From NCBI GenBank assembly GCA_022844135.1, contig JALHMG010000004.1, positions 90,232 to 154,231 of the forward strand: 64,000 nucleotides of DNA, in the 5' to 3' direction. The stretch comes from Lysobacterales bacterium (GTDB lineage Bacteria > Pseudomonadota > Gammaproteobacteria > Xanthomonadales > SZUA-5). Shown here in pieces: positions 9,525 through 17,226 of the stretch. Position 1 is the first letter of the stretch; the number at the start of each line of letters is the position of its first letter. Below the pieces are notes generated by a model that was not told where the DNA came from, did no database searches, and saw only the letters and a list, made by a program, of their open reading frames with translations. The position numbers and the translations under genes were made by a program.

Positions 9525-9654
9525 GCTATCGAATCAGCCGCGAGTCCGCGCTCGAGATTCAAGTCGCCAACCAAGGCAAATCGGCCCCGATGGTGCCGCC
9601 CCCTTCGCGCTGGCGGCGCCTGTCGCCTTCGATGGGAAAGTGAGTGCCACATTC

Positions 9655-9671
9655 GGCTTACCCGGTAAGCC
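9655..9671. repeat. 17-bp palindrome GGCTTACC-C-GGTAAGCC
   Basis: Two perfect 8-bp arms around a single C, in the 261-bp gap between the DUF6090-like gene and the toxin-antitoxin pair. It has no T-tract, and the one-base centre disfavours an RNA hairpin, so a protein-binding site or insertion scar is more likely. The rest of the gap (9525-9654 and 9672-9712) shows no credible gene. Confidence 0.45.
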
Positions 9672-9712
9672 AGGCGCGTGCCAAGGACGTCGTTACATTG
9701 AAAGCTCCGACC

Positions 9713-9734
9713 AGTGACAGCAGTAGTGACAGCA
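9713..9734 (+). promoter_or_regulatory. Candidate toxin-antitoxin operator: direct repeat AGTGACAGCA
   Basis: AGTGACAGCA occurs at 9713-9722 and again at 9725-9734, a 12-bp period, about 50 bp before the antitoxin start. FitA-type ribbon-helix-helix antitoxins autoregulate by binding repeated operator half-sites near the start of their own operon, so this is a plausible operator. The assignment rests on position and repetition only. Confidence 0.4.
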
Positions 9735-9785
9735 ATGCTTTCAGTGCTAATCTCACTGTGCTTTTCGATAGAGGAAACCCACGCC

Positions 9786-10049
9786 ATGGCGGTATTAACG
9801 ATTAGAAACGTCCCGGATGCGGTGCGTGACCGCTTGCGTTTGCGTGCCGCTATCGCCGGCACCAGCATGGAAGAGCAAGTGCGGTTGGTGCTGCTCCAGG
9901 CTAGCCTTGAGCCCTTGACTGCACCGAATAAACTCGCACTGCCGACGTGGGTCGCAGGGCTTTATGGCCAGCAAAAACCGAAGAACGTGGTTGAGGATTT
10001 GCTCAGTGAGCGCCGCGCGGCGGAGCGCTTGGAAAACGTCAAGTCATGA
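9786..10049 (+). CDS. FitA/VapB-type antitoxin (ribbon-helix-helix)
   Basis: 87 residues. I choose ATG 9786 because MAVLTIRNVPDAVRDRLRLRAAIAG is the standard FitA N-terminus and GAGGAA lies about 9 bases upstream. The longer form from 9714 would translate the putative operator. Residues 1-45 form the ribbon-helix-helix DNA-binding region; the remainder (VVEDLLSERRAAERLE) is the helical toxin-binding tail. Family members bind and neutralise the PIN-domain partner and repress the operon. The stop overlaps the toxin start by 4 bp (ATGA), the usual coupling for such pairs. Confidence 0.92.
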   Translation: MAVLTIRNVPDAVRDRLRLRAAIAGTSMEEQVRLVLLQASLEPLTAPNKLALPTWVAGLYGQQKPKNVVEDLLSERRAAERLENVKS

Positions 10050-10444
10050 TTGCACTGGATGCCTCGGCATTGCTGGCGTATCTGTTTTCCGAGCCGGGCT
10101 TTGATGTGGTTGCTTCGCATATTGATGCCTGCTGCATCTCCAGCGTTAATCTGGCTGAAGTGATCCAACGCTTTGCCCGCGATGGACACAGTCCGGATTT
10201 GGTGCAACAGCAGATTGTCGCTGCCGGCATCGAAATTGTGCCCTTTTTTGCTGATGATGCCGTGCTGACCGCTGGCCTCATCACACACACGCTGGCCTAT
10301 GGATTGTCGCTGGGCGACCGCGCTTGCCTGGCCCTGGCATTGCGGCGCGGGATCCCTGCCATGACTGCCGATCAAACCTGGTCGAAGCTCAATGTGCCTA
10401 TTGCTATCCAGCAAATTCGCGGTGCGACGGCGCGCAGTGAGTGA
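10046..10444 (+). CDS. PIN-domain ribonuclease toxin (FitB/VapC type)
   Basis: 132 residues, the family's normal size. The acidic residues expected for a PIN active site are present: Asp5 (MIALDASALL), Glu38 (NLAEV), Asp91 (LSLGDRACLALA) and Asp109 (MTADQTW). PIN toxins are metal-dependent ribonucleases that cleave specific RNAs when the antitoxin is lost. No frameshift or missing catalytic residue is visible, so the module looks intact. It is coupled to the antitoxin by an ATGA overlap and ends 15 bp before the convergent rhomboid gene. Confidence 0.93.
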   Translation: MIALDASALLAYLFSEPGFDVVASHIDACCISSVNLAEVIQRFARDGHSPDLVQQQIVAAGIEIVPFFADDAVLTAGLITHTLAYGLSLGDRACLALALRRGIPAMTADQTWSKLNVPIAIQQIRGATARSE

Positions 10445-10458
10445 CCGCCGCCATCGTG

Positions 10459-11133
10459 CTAGACCAAACGCGCATCGCGCCGATGCAGCCATGGTCGCAA
10501 GATCAGCGCGAGAAACACGCCATTGACGAATCCGAACACATGGGCCCACCAGGCGATGGCGCCGGTGCGGCTGCCGAAGGTTTCGAGCACCTGAAATACC
10601 AGCCAAATACCAATCAAGTGGATCGCCGGTACGCGAACAAGTTGAAAATACAATCCCAGCGGCAGCACGATACCCAAGTGCGAACGCGGGAATAGCAACA
10701 CGTAGGCGCCGATCAGGGCCGACACAGCGCCGCTGGAACCGATGATGGGCGCCTGGGTCAGCGGGGCCATGAGCGCGGTGAACAAGTTTGCGCAGGCGCC
10801 GGCAAGCAGATACAGCGATAACAACCGCCAGGATCCGAGTGTGCGTTCGACGGCAGCGCCGAACAGACCAAGGAACAAGATGTTGCCGAAAAGATGGGTC
10901 CAATCGGCGTGCACGAACAATGCGCTGAAAAGCCGCAGGCCAGAACCGCTCAGCAAGGCTCCCAGATTTAGCTGCAATTCTGCAGGCACCGTGCCCCAGC
11001 TCTGCAACAACGCATAGCGCTCGGCCGGTGGCGCCAGGGCTTGCCAAACAGCGACGCATAAACACGCCATCACCAACAGCGGCGTTACAAGCCGCAATGG
11101 CTTGCGTCGCTTCTCGTCGATGCGAACGAACAT
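10459..11133 (-). CDS. Rhomboid family intramembrane serine protease
   Basis: 224 residues with about six helices. The family marks are HADWTHLFGN after the second helix, the catalytic serine in GSSGAVSALIG, and the catalytic histidine in WWAHVFGFVNGVFLAL. Rhomboids cut substrates within the membrane. It follows GspB by 22 bp on the same strand, so it may be in the GspAB operon. Rhombosortases work with type II secretion substrates, but this sequence looks like an ordinary GlpG/RBL-type rhomboid. Confidence 0.93.
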   Translation of the reverse strand: MFVRIDEKRRKPLRLVTPLLVMACLCVAVWQALAPPAERYALLQSWGTVPAELQLNLGALLSGSGLRLFSALFVHADWTHLFGNILFLGLFGAAVERTLGSWRLLSLYLLAGACANLFTALMAPLTQAPIIGSSGAVSALIGAYVLLFPRSHLGIVLPLGLYFQLVRVPAIHLIGIWLVFQVLETFGSRTGAIAWWAHVFGFVNGVFLALILRPWLHRRDARLV

Positions 11134-11155
11134 GTGGGCGCCTGGTCTGGCGCTG

Positions 11156-12037
11156 TCAGAACGTTTGTCGCGGCAACAGGAACTTCTGGCCGCGGAATTC
11201 CATCACAGCGCCTTCGTCGCTGATATCGAGGAGCGCAATGTCCGGACCGGGCGATGTACCGTCGAGGCTATATCGTTTGCCGTTCAAGACCACGAATCGC
11301 TCTTCCCGCACCGGCGAAAACACGTGCATCGACAAGTCGAGCTTGGGCAAGTCTTTGCGAATCGCATAGGGCAGTTGATAGACCAGCAGCAGTTGTTCCT
11401 TCGGTGCTTCAGTGCTTGGCATTTCCACCGATGTCTCGGCAGTTGCAGCGACCGAAACGGTTTGCGAAGCGGTTTGCGCATCGACCGCTGGAACGGTCTG
11501 CATCGGGTCTTCTGCCAAGGGAGCCGACTCAGGTTGCGCTGCAATCGACGCTGCGGGCGCGGCCTGCACTGGCGCTGCCGGCGTCGGGACAGGCGTTTGC
11601 GGCGCCGTTTGCACGGTTTGGGGGCTGGGTGTTTGCGGGGGCGTGTAGAGATCGGCGCGTTGCGGCACGGCGAGACTTGCCGATCCACCCCCACTGGACA
11701 TGCCGGCGCCACCAACAGCAGCTGGCGTAAGCTCAGGCCTCGGATCGGTGGCGGGAATCTGACTGGCGATGGGCGCCTGAGGTGCGTCCACAGGAACCGT
11801 CGCAAGCAGCTGTTCGGGGGCCGAATCGGGCGCTGCAGCAACGACTTCGCCCACGCGAGGCGTCGTCAACGACAACCAGGTGGCGCCCCCGGCAGCGAGA
11901 ATTGCCACGGTGATGGTGGGCACGATCCAAGCCGGGCGCTCGCGCTGCACCGTGACATAAGGCGTGTGCAATCGCGGCGGCGTGCCGCGATTGCGTTCTG
12001 CCTCGGACTTTTTTAATGCGTCCAAAATCAACGACAT
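11156..12037 (-). CDS. gspB: General secretion pathway protein B (GspB/ExeB)
   Basis: 293 residues. It opens MSLILDALKKSEAERNRG, the diagnostic N-terminus of GspB/ExeB. One membrane helix follows (WIVPTITVAILAAGGATWLSL, about residues 36-56), then a long Pro/Ala/Gln/Thr-rich periplasmic linker at about 60-200. The C-terminal T2SSB domain comes last (LLLVYQLPYAIRKDLPKLDLSMHVFSPVREERFVVLNGKRY). GspB works with GspA to carry the secretin GspD through the peptidoglycan. The upstream GspA stop is 3 bp away. The core type II secretion genes are not in the window. Confidence 0.92.
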   Translation of the reverse strand: MSLILDALKKSEAERNRGTPPRLHTPYVTVQRERPAWIVPTITVAILAAGGATWLSLTTPRVGEVVAAAPDSAPEQLLATVPVDAPQAPIASQIPATDPRPELTPAAVGGAGMSSGGGSASLAVPQRADLYTPPQTPSPQTVQTAPQTPVPTPAAPVQAAPAASIAAQPESAPLAEDPMQTVPAVDAQTASQTVSVAATAETSVEMPSTEAPKEQLLLVYQLPYAIRKDLPKLDLSMHVFSPVREERFVVLNGKRYSLDGTSPGPDIALLDISDEGAVMEFRGQKFLLPRQTF

Positions 12038-12040
12038 GCC

Positions 12041-13642
12041 TCAACCTCGCTTCGATTCAAGACGCACCAGCCGTGGCCCCTCTGGCGCATACGCTGCAAG
12101 AGCCATTTGCGTTTCCGGGCCGGCGATACCATCGGCTACCAGTCCCAGGCGCAATTGTAGACGCCGCAGGCGCCGTTCAAGTTCCGCATCGAATGTTCCG
12201 TCTACGCTTGGATCGCCTGGCAGGCCCTGCTGCGCTTCAGCTAACGCCAACTGCGATCGAAGCCATTGTACGCCAGGACCGCTGTCGCCTTGCAGCATCG
12301 TGCCTGGCAGAAAACTCGGCGCACGCCATAAGGCGCGATAGTCGCCCAGCCAGTGCAGTTCGATCAAGGCTCGCGGTACATCAATGCTGGTTCCCGCCAG
12401 TTCAATTCGCGCACTACCCTCATCGATGCCAAGGAGCAATGCCGATACGAACTGGTCGCCGGCCCGCAGCCTGAGCACGACTGGGCGCTGCAAGGCGGCA
12501 AGGCGATTGAGCGGCCCTTGTGCGCGCAGGCAATTGAGCCCAGAGGCAACCAGTCCGCTGCAATCCTGCAGCGCCCGGGCTGCGGTTGCGTCGACTGTCC
12601 AATTCCAGAGACCCGCGAAGCGCTGCCACGTTTGGTTTTCGTATTCCGGCGCCTTCGCCAGCAAACTCTCGAAAAGCGCATCCATCGGCGGTTCGACAGC
12701 CGGAGGCACAGCGGCGATCGCTTCGGCGGCTGGTTCCGGCGCGCGCGGCCAGGACAGCGCAAACACCACGGCTACGGCGGCCGCGGTTGCGGCAAGAGTG
12801 TAATGCCATGTGCGCCGACGGCGCCGGCCGCCAAGCAAAGCCTCGTCTGCGGCCTCCTCCACCAGACGCTCGCTGACGCTGTCGAGCGAACGCGCATAGC
12901 CTGCCACCAGGGCGCGGTCGGCAATGACGTTGATCACCCGCGGTACGCCTGAGGAGCGCCGGTGCAGGGCGCGTAGCGCCAGTCGCGTAAAGGGCACGCG
13001 TTCCGATCCGGCCACGTGGAGCCGATGGCGCACGTAGACTTCTGTTTCGTTGGCTTCGAGCGGCGTGAGGTGATAGCGAGCGGTGATGCGTTGCGCGAGT
13101 TGGCGCAGTTCCGGCCTGTCCAGCAGCGTGCGCAGCTCAGGTTGTCCGAGCAGGATGATCTGCAACAGCTTTTGCGTCGGTGTCTCAAGATTGGTGAGCA
13201 GACGTACTTGTTCGAGCGACTGCACCGACAGATTCTGCGCCTCATCGACAATGACCACGACGCGCTCGCCATTTGCGTGCGCTTCGAGCAAGAACGCGTT
13301 GAGCACATCGGTGAGCGCTTTAATGCTCCCTCGCGCCTGCGCAAACTCAAGATGCAGTTCCTGGCAAATTGTCTCCAGAAGCTCAACCGGCGAGAGCAGT
13401 GGATTGAGTACCAACGCGATGCGCGTTTTTTCGGGTAACTGATCGAGCAGCAATCGACACAGCGTGGTTTTGCCCGTGCCGACTTCGCCGGTGAGCTGCA
13501 CGAAGCCGCCCGACCCGCCCTGGCCGACGCCATACAGCAGATGCGCAAGACCATCGCGATGGCGTTCGCTCAAGAACACGAATCGCGGATCGGGCGTAAT
13601 TGAAAATGGCGGCTCTGACAGCCCGTAAAAGTCTAGATACAT
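12041..13642 (-). CDS. gspA: GspA/ExeA AAA+ ATPase with peptidoglycan-binding domain
   Basis: 533 residues. It starts MYLDFYGLSEPPFSITPDPRF, typical of ExeA. Walker A is GEVGTGKTT at 52-60, Walker B VVVIVDEAQ at about 128-136, and LGQPEL at 166-170 marks sensor 1. Arg-rich GGRRRRR precedes a single membrane helix at about 281-298. The periplasmic part ends in a PG_binding_1 domain (SVDGTFDAELERRLRRLQLRLGLVADGIAGPET). ExeA binds and remodels peptidoglycan during secretin assembly. The start lies 68 bp from the heptamer repeat, which separates it from the divergent VWA gene. Confidence 0.93.
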   Translation of the reverse strand: MYLDFYGLSEPPFSITPDPRFVFLSERHRDGLAHLLYGVGQGGSGGFVQLTGEVGTGKTTLCRLLLDQLPEKTRIALVLNPLLSPVELLETICQELHLEFAQARGSIKALTDVLNAFLLEAHANGERVVVIVDEAQNLSVQSLEQVRLLTNLETPTQKLLQIILLGQPELRTLLDRPELRQLAQRITARYHLTPLEANETEVYVRHRLHVAGSERVPFTRLALRALHRRSSGVPRVINVIADRALVAGYARSLDSVSERLVEEAADEALLGGRRRRRTWHYTLAATAAAVAVVFALSWPRAPEPAAEAIAAVPPAVEPPMDALFESLLAKAPEYENQTWQRFAGLWNWTVDATAARALQDCSGLVASGLNCLRAQGPLNRLAALQRPVVLRLRAGDQFVSALLLGIDEGSARIELAGTSIDVPRALIELHWLGDYRALWRAPSFLPGTMLQGDSGPGVQWLRSQLALAEAQQGLPGDPSVDGTFDAELERRLRRLQLRLGLVADGIAGPETQMALAAYAPEGPRLVRLESKRG

Positions 13643-13710
13643 TGACGTAGTCTAACTTAACGCTAGTGTTGACCCCGGCTGGCGCGGTCGGTTCCCCAGC
13701 AAAAAACCAG

Positions 13711-13804
13711 AACCAAGAACCAAGACCAAGAACCAAGAACCAAGAACCAAGAACCAAGAACCAAGAACCAAGAACCAAGAACCAAGAACCAAGAACCAAG
13801 AACC
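13711..13804. repeat. Heptanucleotide tandem repeat (AACCAAG)n
   Basis: AACCAAG occurs twice (13711-13724), then a six-base variant (13725-13730), then ten perfect copies (13731-13800) and a partial AACC (13801-13804); a degenerate start lies at 13705-13710. A 7-bp unit changes spacing by one base modulo three per copy. The array sits in the 166-bp gap between divergent gspA and the VWA gene and ends 4 bp before the VWA start codon. Such arrays change length by slipped-strand mispairing. Confidence 0.95.
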
Positions 13805-13808
13805 GTCA

Positions 13809-15014
13809 ATGCTGATTCGCTTCCTCCTCACGCTGCGCGCTTTCGGTCTGAAGATCGGCCTCGGCGAGTTCCTGGCATTGCTCCAGGCTCTCAAGGTGGG
13901 CCTCGCACAGTTGTCGATCAGCGACTTCTATGTGTTGGCGCGCACTGTGCTGATCAAGGACGAAACGCTTTACGATCGCTACGATCGAGCTTTCAGCGCG
14001 TTCTTCGACGGGATCGCTAATCACGCGCCGGAATGGCTGAAGGACGTTCCTCCCGATTGGCTGCGCCAGGTGTTTGAGCGTGAATTGAGCGACGAGGAAA
14101 AAGCCCAGCTCAAAGCCTTCGGTTCCCTGCAAGCGTTGATGGATGCGCTGCGCGAGCGCCTTGCCGAACAAACCGAGCGCCATCAGGGCGGCAATCGTTG
14201 GATTGGCACCGGCGGCACCTCGCCGTTTGGTCATGGCGGCTATCACCCGGAAGGCGTGCGCATCGGCGGGCGCTCACAGCAGCGCCGCGCCGCGAAGGTG
14301 TGGGAGCAACGCGCCTATCGTAATCTCGACGATGATGTCGAGTTGGGTCGCCGCAATTTTCAGGTGGCGCTGCGGCGCCTGCGTAAGTTCGCACGCGAAG
14401 GCGCGGCCGACGAGCTGGATCTGGACGACACGATCCGCTCGACTGCGCGCAATGCCGGATGGCTCGATCTGAAACTGCGACCGGAACGACATAACGCGCT
14501 GAAACTGTTGTTGTTTATCGACATCGGCGGCTCGATGGACGATCACATCCGCGTCTGCGAAGAGCTGTTCTCGGCGGCCAAGGCCGAGTTCAAGCACCTG
14601 GAGCATTTCTATTTCCACAATTGCGTGTACGAGCGCGTTTGGAAGGACAATCGACGGCGCCACAACGAAAGTACGCCGACGCTTGAATTGATGCGCAAAT
14701 ACAGCCAGGACTACCGAGTGATCCTGGTCGGCGACGCGAGCATGAGTCCGCTGGAGGTGCTTGAGCCGGGTGGTTCCATTGAGCATTGGAATGAGGAATC
14801 CGGGCAAGCGTGGTTGATGCGTCTGGTGCGCACCTGGCCTCGACTCGCCTGGCTCAATCCCGCTGAGCGCCAGCATTGGGGCTACACACCGACCATAACG
14901 CACATCCGGCGCATCGTTGGCGATCGCATGTTTCCACTCACTGTGAGCGGCATCGGCGAGGCCATCGATGCGCTGAAACGTCCATTGGCGGCGCCTGCGG
15001 AAATCGACGGATGA
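13809..15014 (+). CDS. VWA domain-containing CoxE-like protein
   Basis: 401 residues from ATG 13809. The N-terminal part (MLIRFLLTLRAFGLKIGLGEF) and the middle (KVWEQRAYRNLDDDVELGRRNFQVALRRLRKFAREG) match the CoxE-like VWA family. The MIDAS site is DIGGSMDD (Asp238, Gly240, Ser242), close to the DxSxS pattern with glycine replacing the first serine, as is common in this group. Members usually act with MoxR-type AAA+ ATPases as metal-dependent chaperones; no MoxR gene is adjacent. No clear Shine-Dalgarno exists because the heptamer repeat runs to 4 bp before the start, so expression may depend on repeat length. The stop overlaps the next start (ATGA). Confidence 0.9.
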   Translation: MLIRFLLTLRAFGLKIGLGEFLALLQALKVGLAQLSISDFYVLARTVLIKDETLYDRYDRAFSAFFDGIANHAPEWLKDVPPDWLRQVFERELSDEEKAQLKAFGSLQALMDALRERLAEQTERHQGGNRWIGTGGTSPFGHGGYHPEGVRIGGRSQQRRAAKVWEQRAYRNLDDDVELGRRNFQVALRRLRKFAREGAADELDLDDTIRSTARNAGWLDLKLRPERHNALKLLLFIDIGGSMDDHIRVCEELFSAAKAEFKHLEHFYFHNCVYERVWKDNRRRHNESTPTLELMRKYSQDYRVILVGDASMSPLEVLEPGGSIEHWNEESGQAWLMRLVRTWPRLAWLNPAERQHWGYTPTITHIRRIVGDRMFPLTVSGIGEAIDALKRPLAAPAEIDG

Positions 15015-15673
15015 CACCGCGTTCGGTGCGAATCCTGTTGGCGCTGGCGCTCAACGGCGCTTATCTCGCTGCCTTGCTCTATCAGCAGGTGTCTGCCGCA
15101 ACCGTGCTGCTGCTGTTCTGGGTCGAAAATGCTCTCGGCATCGGCGCGCATGTGGCGTTGTCGGAAGCGCACTGGTTTCGGACCAGGGATCGCAGCCACT
15201 ACAGTGAGGCGCGAGTCAACGGCAAGCCTAAGAAAATGCGGCACGCGCACCAATTCCTGATCGCTGCCGGCGCATTTCTTTTCGCCCATGGGATCTTTGT
15301 GTTGGCATTGGCAACGCTGCCGTTCGATCAGTTCGGTAATGATCCGGCGTGGAAGGCCAACTGGTCGGATGTGGGCTACGGCAGCTTGCTGCTGATCGGC
15401 TTCGCAATTCTTGGATGGTTGCATGATCGGCGCTCGATCGCCAACGTCTCTGAGATCGAGCTCCACGCCAGCTATCACTTCGGACGGACGATCGGACTGC
15501 AGGTCATCATCATTTTCGGAATGATTATGCTGTCTTACTTCGGGCCCTTTGGGATGGTGCTGACCGTGGTTGCGGTCAAAACTATGGTGGATGTTGCGGT
15601 GGCCGGCGCAAGGCGGCCAGAGCGCGTGCCGATGCGGCGCAAACCGCCGCCGTCAAAGGCCCGGCGCCGATAG
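15011..15673 (+). CDS. DUF6498-like integral membrane protein
   Basis: 220 residues from ATG 15011, which overlaps the VWA stop by 4 bp. The longer frame from 14876 adds 45 residues lying within the VWA gene. Hydrophobic segments are ILLALALNGAYLAALLY, ATVLLLFWVENALGIG, FLIAAGAFLFAHGIFVLALATL, LLLIGFAILGW and VIIIFGMIMLSYFGPFGMVLTVV. The VLLLFWVENALIG pattern is typical of DUF6498, whose role is unknown. The tail is basic. Its last 21 bp overlap the end of the convergent VanY gene. Confidence 0.82.
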   Translation: MTPRSVRILLALALNGAYLAALLYQQVSAATVLLLFWVENALGIGAHVALSEAHWFRTRDRSHYSEARVNGKPKKMRHAHQFLIAAGAFLFAHGIFVLALATLPFDQFGNDPAWKANWSDVGYGSLLLIGFAILGWLHDRRSIANVSEIELHASYHFGRTIGLQVIIIFGMIMLSYFGPFGMVLTVVAVKTMVDVAVAGARRPERVPMRRKPPPSKARRR

Positions 15674-16330
15674 TGGCGCCCGTCTCGATGCTGCCTTTCG
15701 CCGCTTTTGCCTCGTTGGACGGAATCGCCAATGCCAAGGTTCGTACACATAACCTTGTAAATTGCCGCGCGGATAGCTCATGCGCCAGCCGAAATGGTGT
15801 GCCTCGCGCGCAAGCCAGGCAAATGCCGGAGTTGTTTCGAATGCCTCGGTGAGCGGCTCGGCGCCGGGAACGGCGAAGTCGACGCATTCGCCGCTGTGGT
15901 GTTCGCTGAAGCCGGGTGGCGCATTCACCGCAAAAATGTCGGCCAGCGTCTGACCGGCGCGCAGCTTGCGCGCGACGATGCCTTGTTGGGCACGCACGCT
16001 GCGATAACTCGAAATCACTTCCAGCTCGATTCCTGCGCCGAGCGCCGCTTTGCGCAGGCCAGCGAGTGCCTGTGCCGCTTGCGGCGTCAGCCAATGCACG
16101 CGCGCGAATCGATCGCGCCCGATCGGCACCAGCAGCACTGGCTCAAGCTCACGGCGCAAGCCGCGGCGTCGGCATATCTCCAGTCCGTCAACATTCGAAG
16201 TTCGCTGCTGGCTGTCGCGGCGCGCAAATCGCCGCGCCCAGGCGCCTTTAGAAGTGCGAATCGGTTTCGGACACTCGATGCTCGGCAGCCGCAGTTGCCC
16301 GCGCCATGCGCGGAGAATTGCCGATGTCAC
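15653..16330 (-). CDS. D,D-carboxypeptidase/VanY family (M15) peptidase
   Basis: 225 residues. The start is GTG 16330, chosen because it overlaps the preceding gene stop as GTGA. VanY-type features are ISSYRS at about 106-111, PGFSEHHSGECVDF with zinc ligands His144 and Asp151, and EPWHWRF with Glu197 and His200. M15 enzymes trim D-Ala-D-Ala ends of cell-wall peptides. I see no clear signal peptide, only a basic N-terminus, so export is uncertain. The gene is last in a coupled three-gene set and overlaps the convergent DUF6498-like gene by 21 bp. Confidence 0.88.
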   Translation of the reverse strand: MTSAILRAWRGQLRLPSIECPKPIRTSKGAWARRFARRDSQQRTSNVDGLEICRRRGLRRELEPVLLVPIGRDRFARVHWLTPQAAQALAGLRKAALGAGIELEVISSYRSVRAQQGIVARKLRAGQTLADIFAVNAPPGFSEHHSGECVDFAVPGAEPLTEAFETTPAFAWLAREAHHFGWRMSYPRGNLQGYVYEPWHWRFRPTRQKRRKAASRRAPLSAPGL

Positions 16331-17226
16331 GGCAGCGGCCGATAGCGGAAGCGCAGCAGCGGCGAGGGCGTTTTCTCGCTGCCGACGATCACTTGAGTGC
16401 AGGTCTCGTCGAACGCCATCGCCTCAGCCTGAGGTAGAAAGGTTATCTGCGAACGACTTGGCTCGGCGTCCGTCAATGCCTCTTCCCAGGACTGGTCGCT
16501 GCGCCGCACAAAGCGATAAATCGAATCGTAGGTCAAAACCAGCAGCGACGTGCGGGCACAATCGAGCTGCATTTCAGTGGTCTGCGAGCGATAGCGGCTC
16601 AGCGCACCGTCGCGCCGAATTTCTGCGGGCGTCGGCTGCGGAATTCCCGGCAGCGGCGCCACCTTTGTCGCCGTGGTTTTGCCGATGCCATCGAGCGGCA
16701 CCCGGTACAAAACCGAAGGTACGGTGCGCTTGGTCAGCAGCAGAATCTGGCCTTCGACCGCGTCCACGGAAACCGCTTCCACATCGTGCGGCTCGTCCGG
16801 GAAACGCACGGCAAGGTTGCGCTCGTGGTCCACCGCAGCTGGGGGCTGGCGCGGATCGGGCTCCTTTAGCATCCACAAATCCAGATATTCGCGTCGCCCG
16901 TCGTTATTGCCCGTGTCGGCGATCAGCAGCCATGCGTGGCCGCGCCAGCGAAAGCTGGCCAGCGCTTCCCAGTCGACATTAGCGACATCGACCTGCACTT
17001 CGCCGTGTACCCGGCCGCGACCGTCGATGAGCAATAGTTTGGAGCCATTGCCACCATCGTTGATGGCCCAGTAGCGATCGGCCATGCGCTGGGACGCCGC
17101 GAGGCCCGATAGTTCGCTGAGGCGCGTATCCGTCACAATGCCGGCGATATTGACGCGGCCCACTGGGCGCGGCGGTTTCGCCGCATTCGCCGTCAGCGCC
17201 AACGCGATTGCAAGAGCGTAAATCAC
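16327..17226 (-). CDS. Secreted protein, probable beta-propeller
   Basis: 299 residues from GTG 17226, which overlaps the transglutaminase gene stop by 4 bp (GTGA). This start gives a clean signal peptide (YALAIALALTANAA before KPPRPV), whereas the ATG at 17364 lies inside the neighbour. Motifs LSELSGLAASQRMADRYWAINDGG, VDWEALASF and LLIADTGNND recur in secreted proteins annotated as hypothetical, with repeating strand blades. DVEAVSVD and EAMAFDETCTQVIVGSEK resemble esterase-like or SdiA-regulated propellers. Probably periplasmic or secreted; ligand unknown. Coupled on both sides. Confidence 0.78.
   Translation of the reverse strand: MIYALAIALALTANAAKPPRPVGRVNIAGIVTDTRLSELSGLAASQRMADRYWAINDGGNGSKLLLIDGRGRVHGEVQVDVANVDWEALASFRWRGHAWLLIADTGNNDGRREYLDLWMLKEPDPRQPPAAVDHERNLAVRFPDEPHDVEAVSVDAVEGQILLLTKRTVPSVLYRVPLDGIGKTTATKVAPLPGIPQPTPAEIRRDGALSRYRSQTTEMQLDCARTSLLVLTYDSIYRFVRRSDQSWEEALTDAEPSRSQITFLPQAEAMAFDETCTQVIVGSEKTPSPLLRFRYRPLP

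Noticed and set aside
13652..13894. Minus-strand frame with repeated GSWFLVL residues
   Set aside because: It is only the translation of the heptanucleotide array; no gene-like sequence flanks it.
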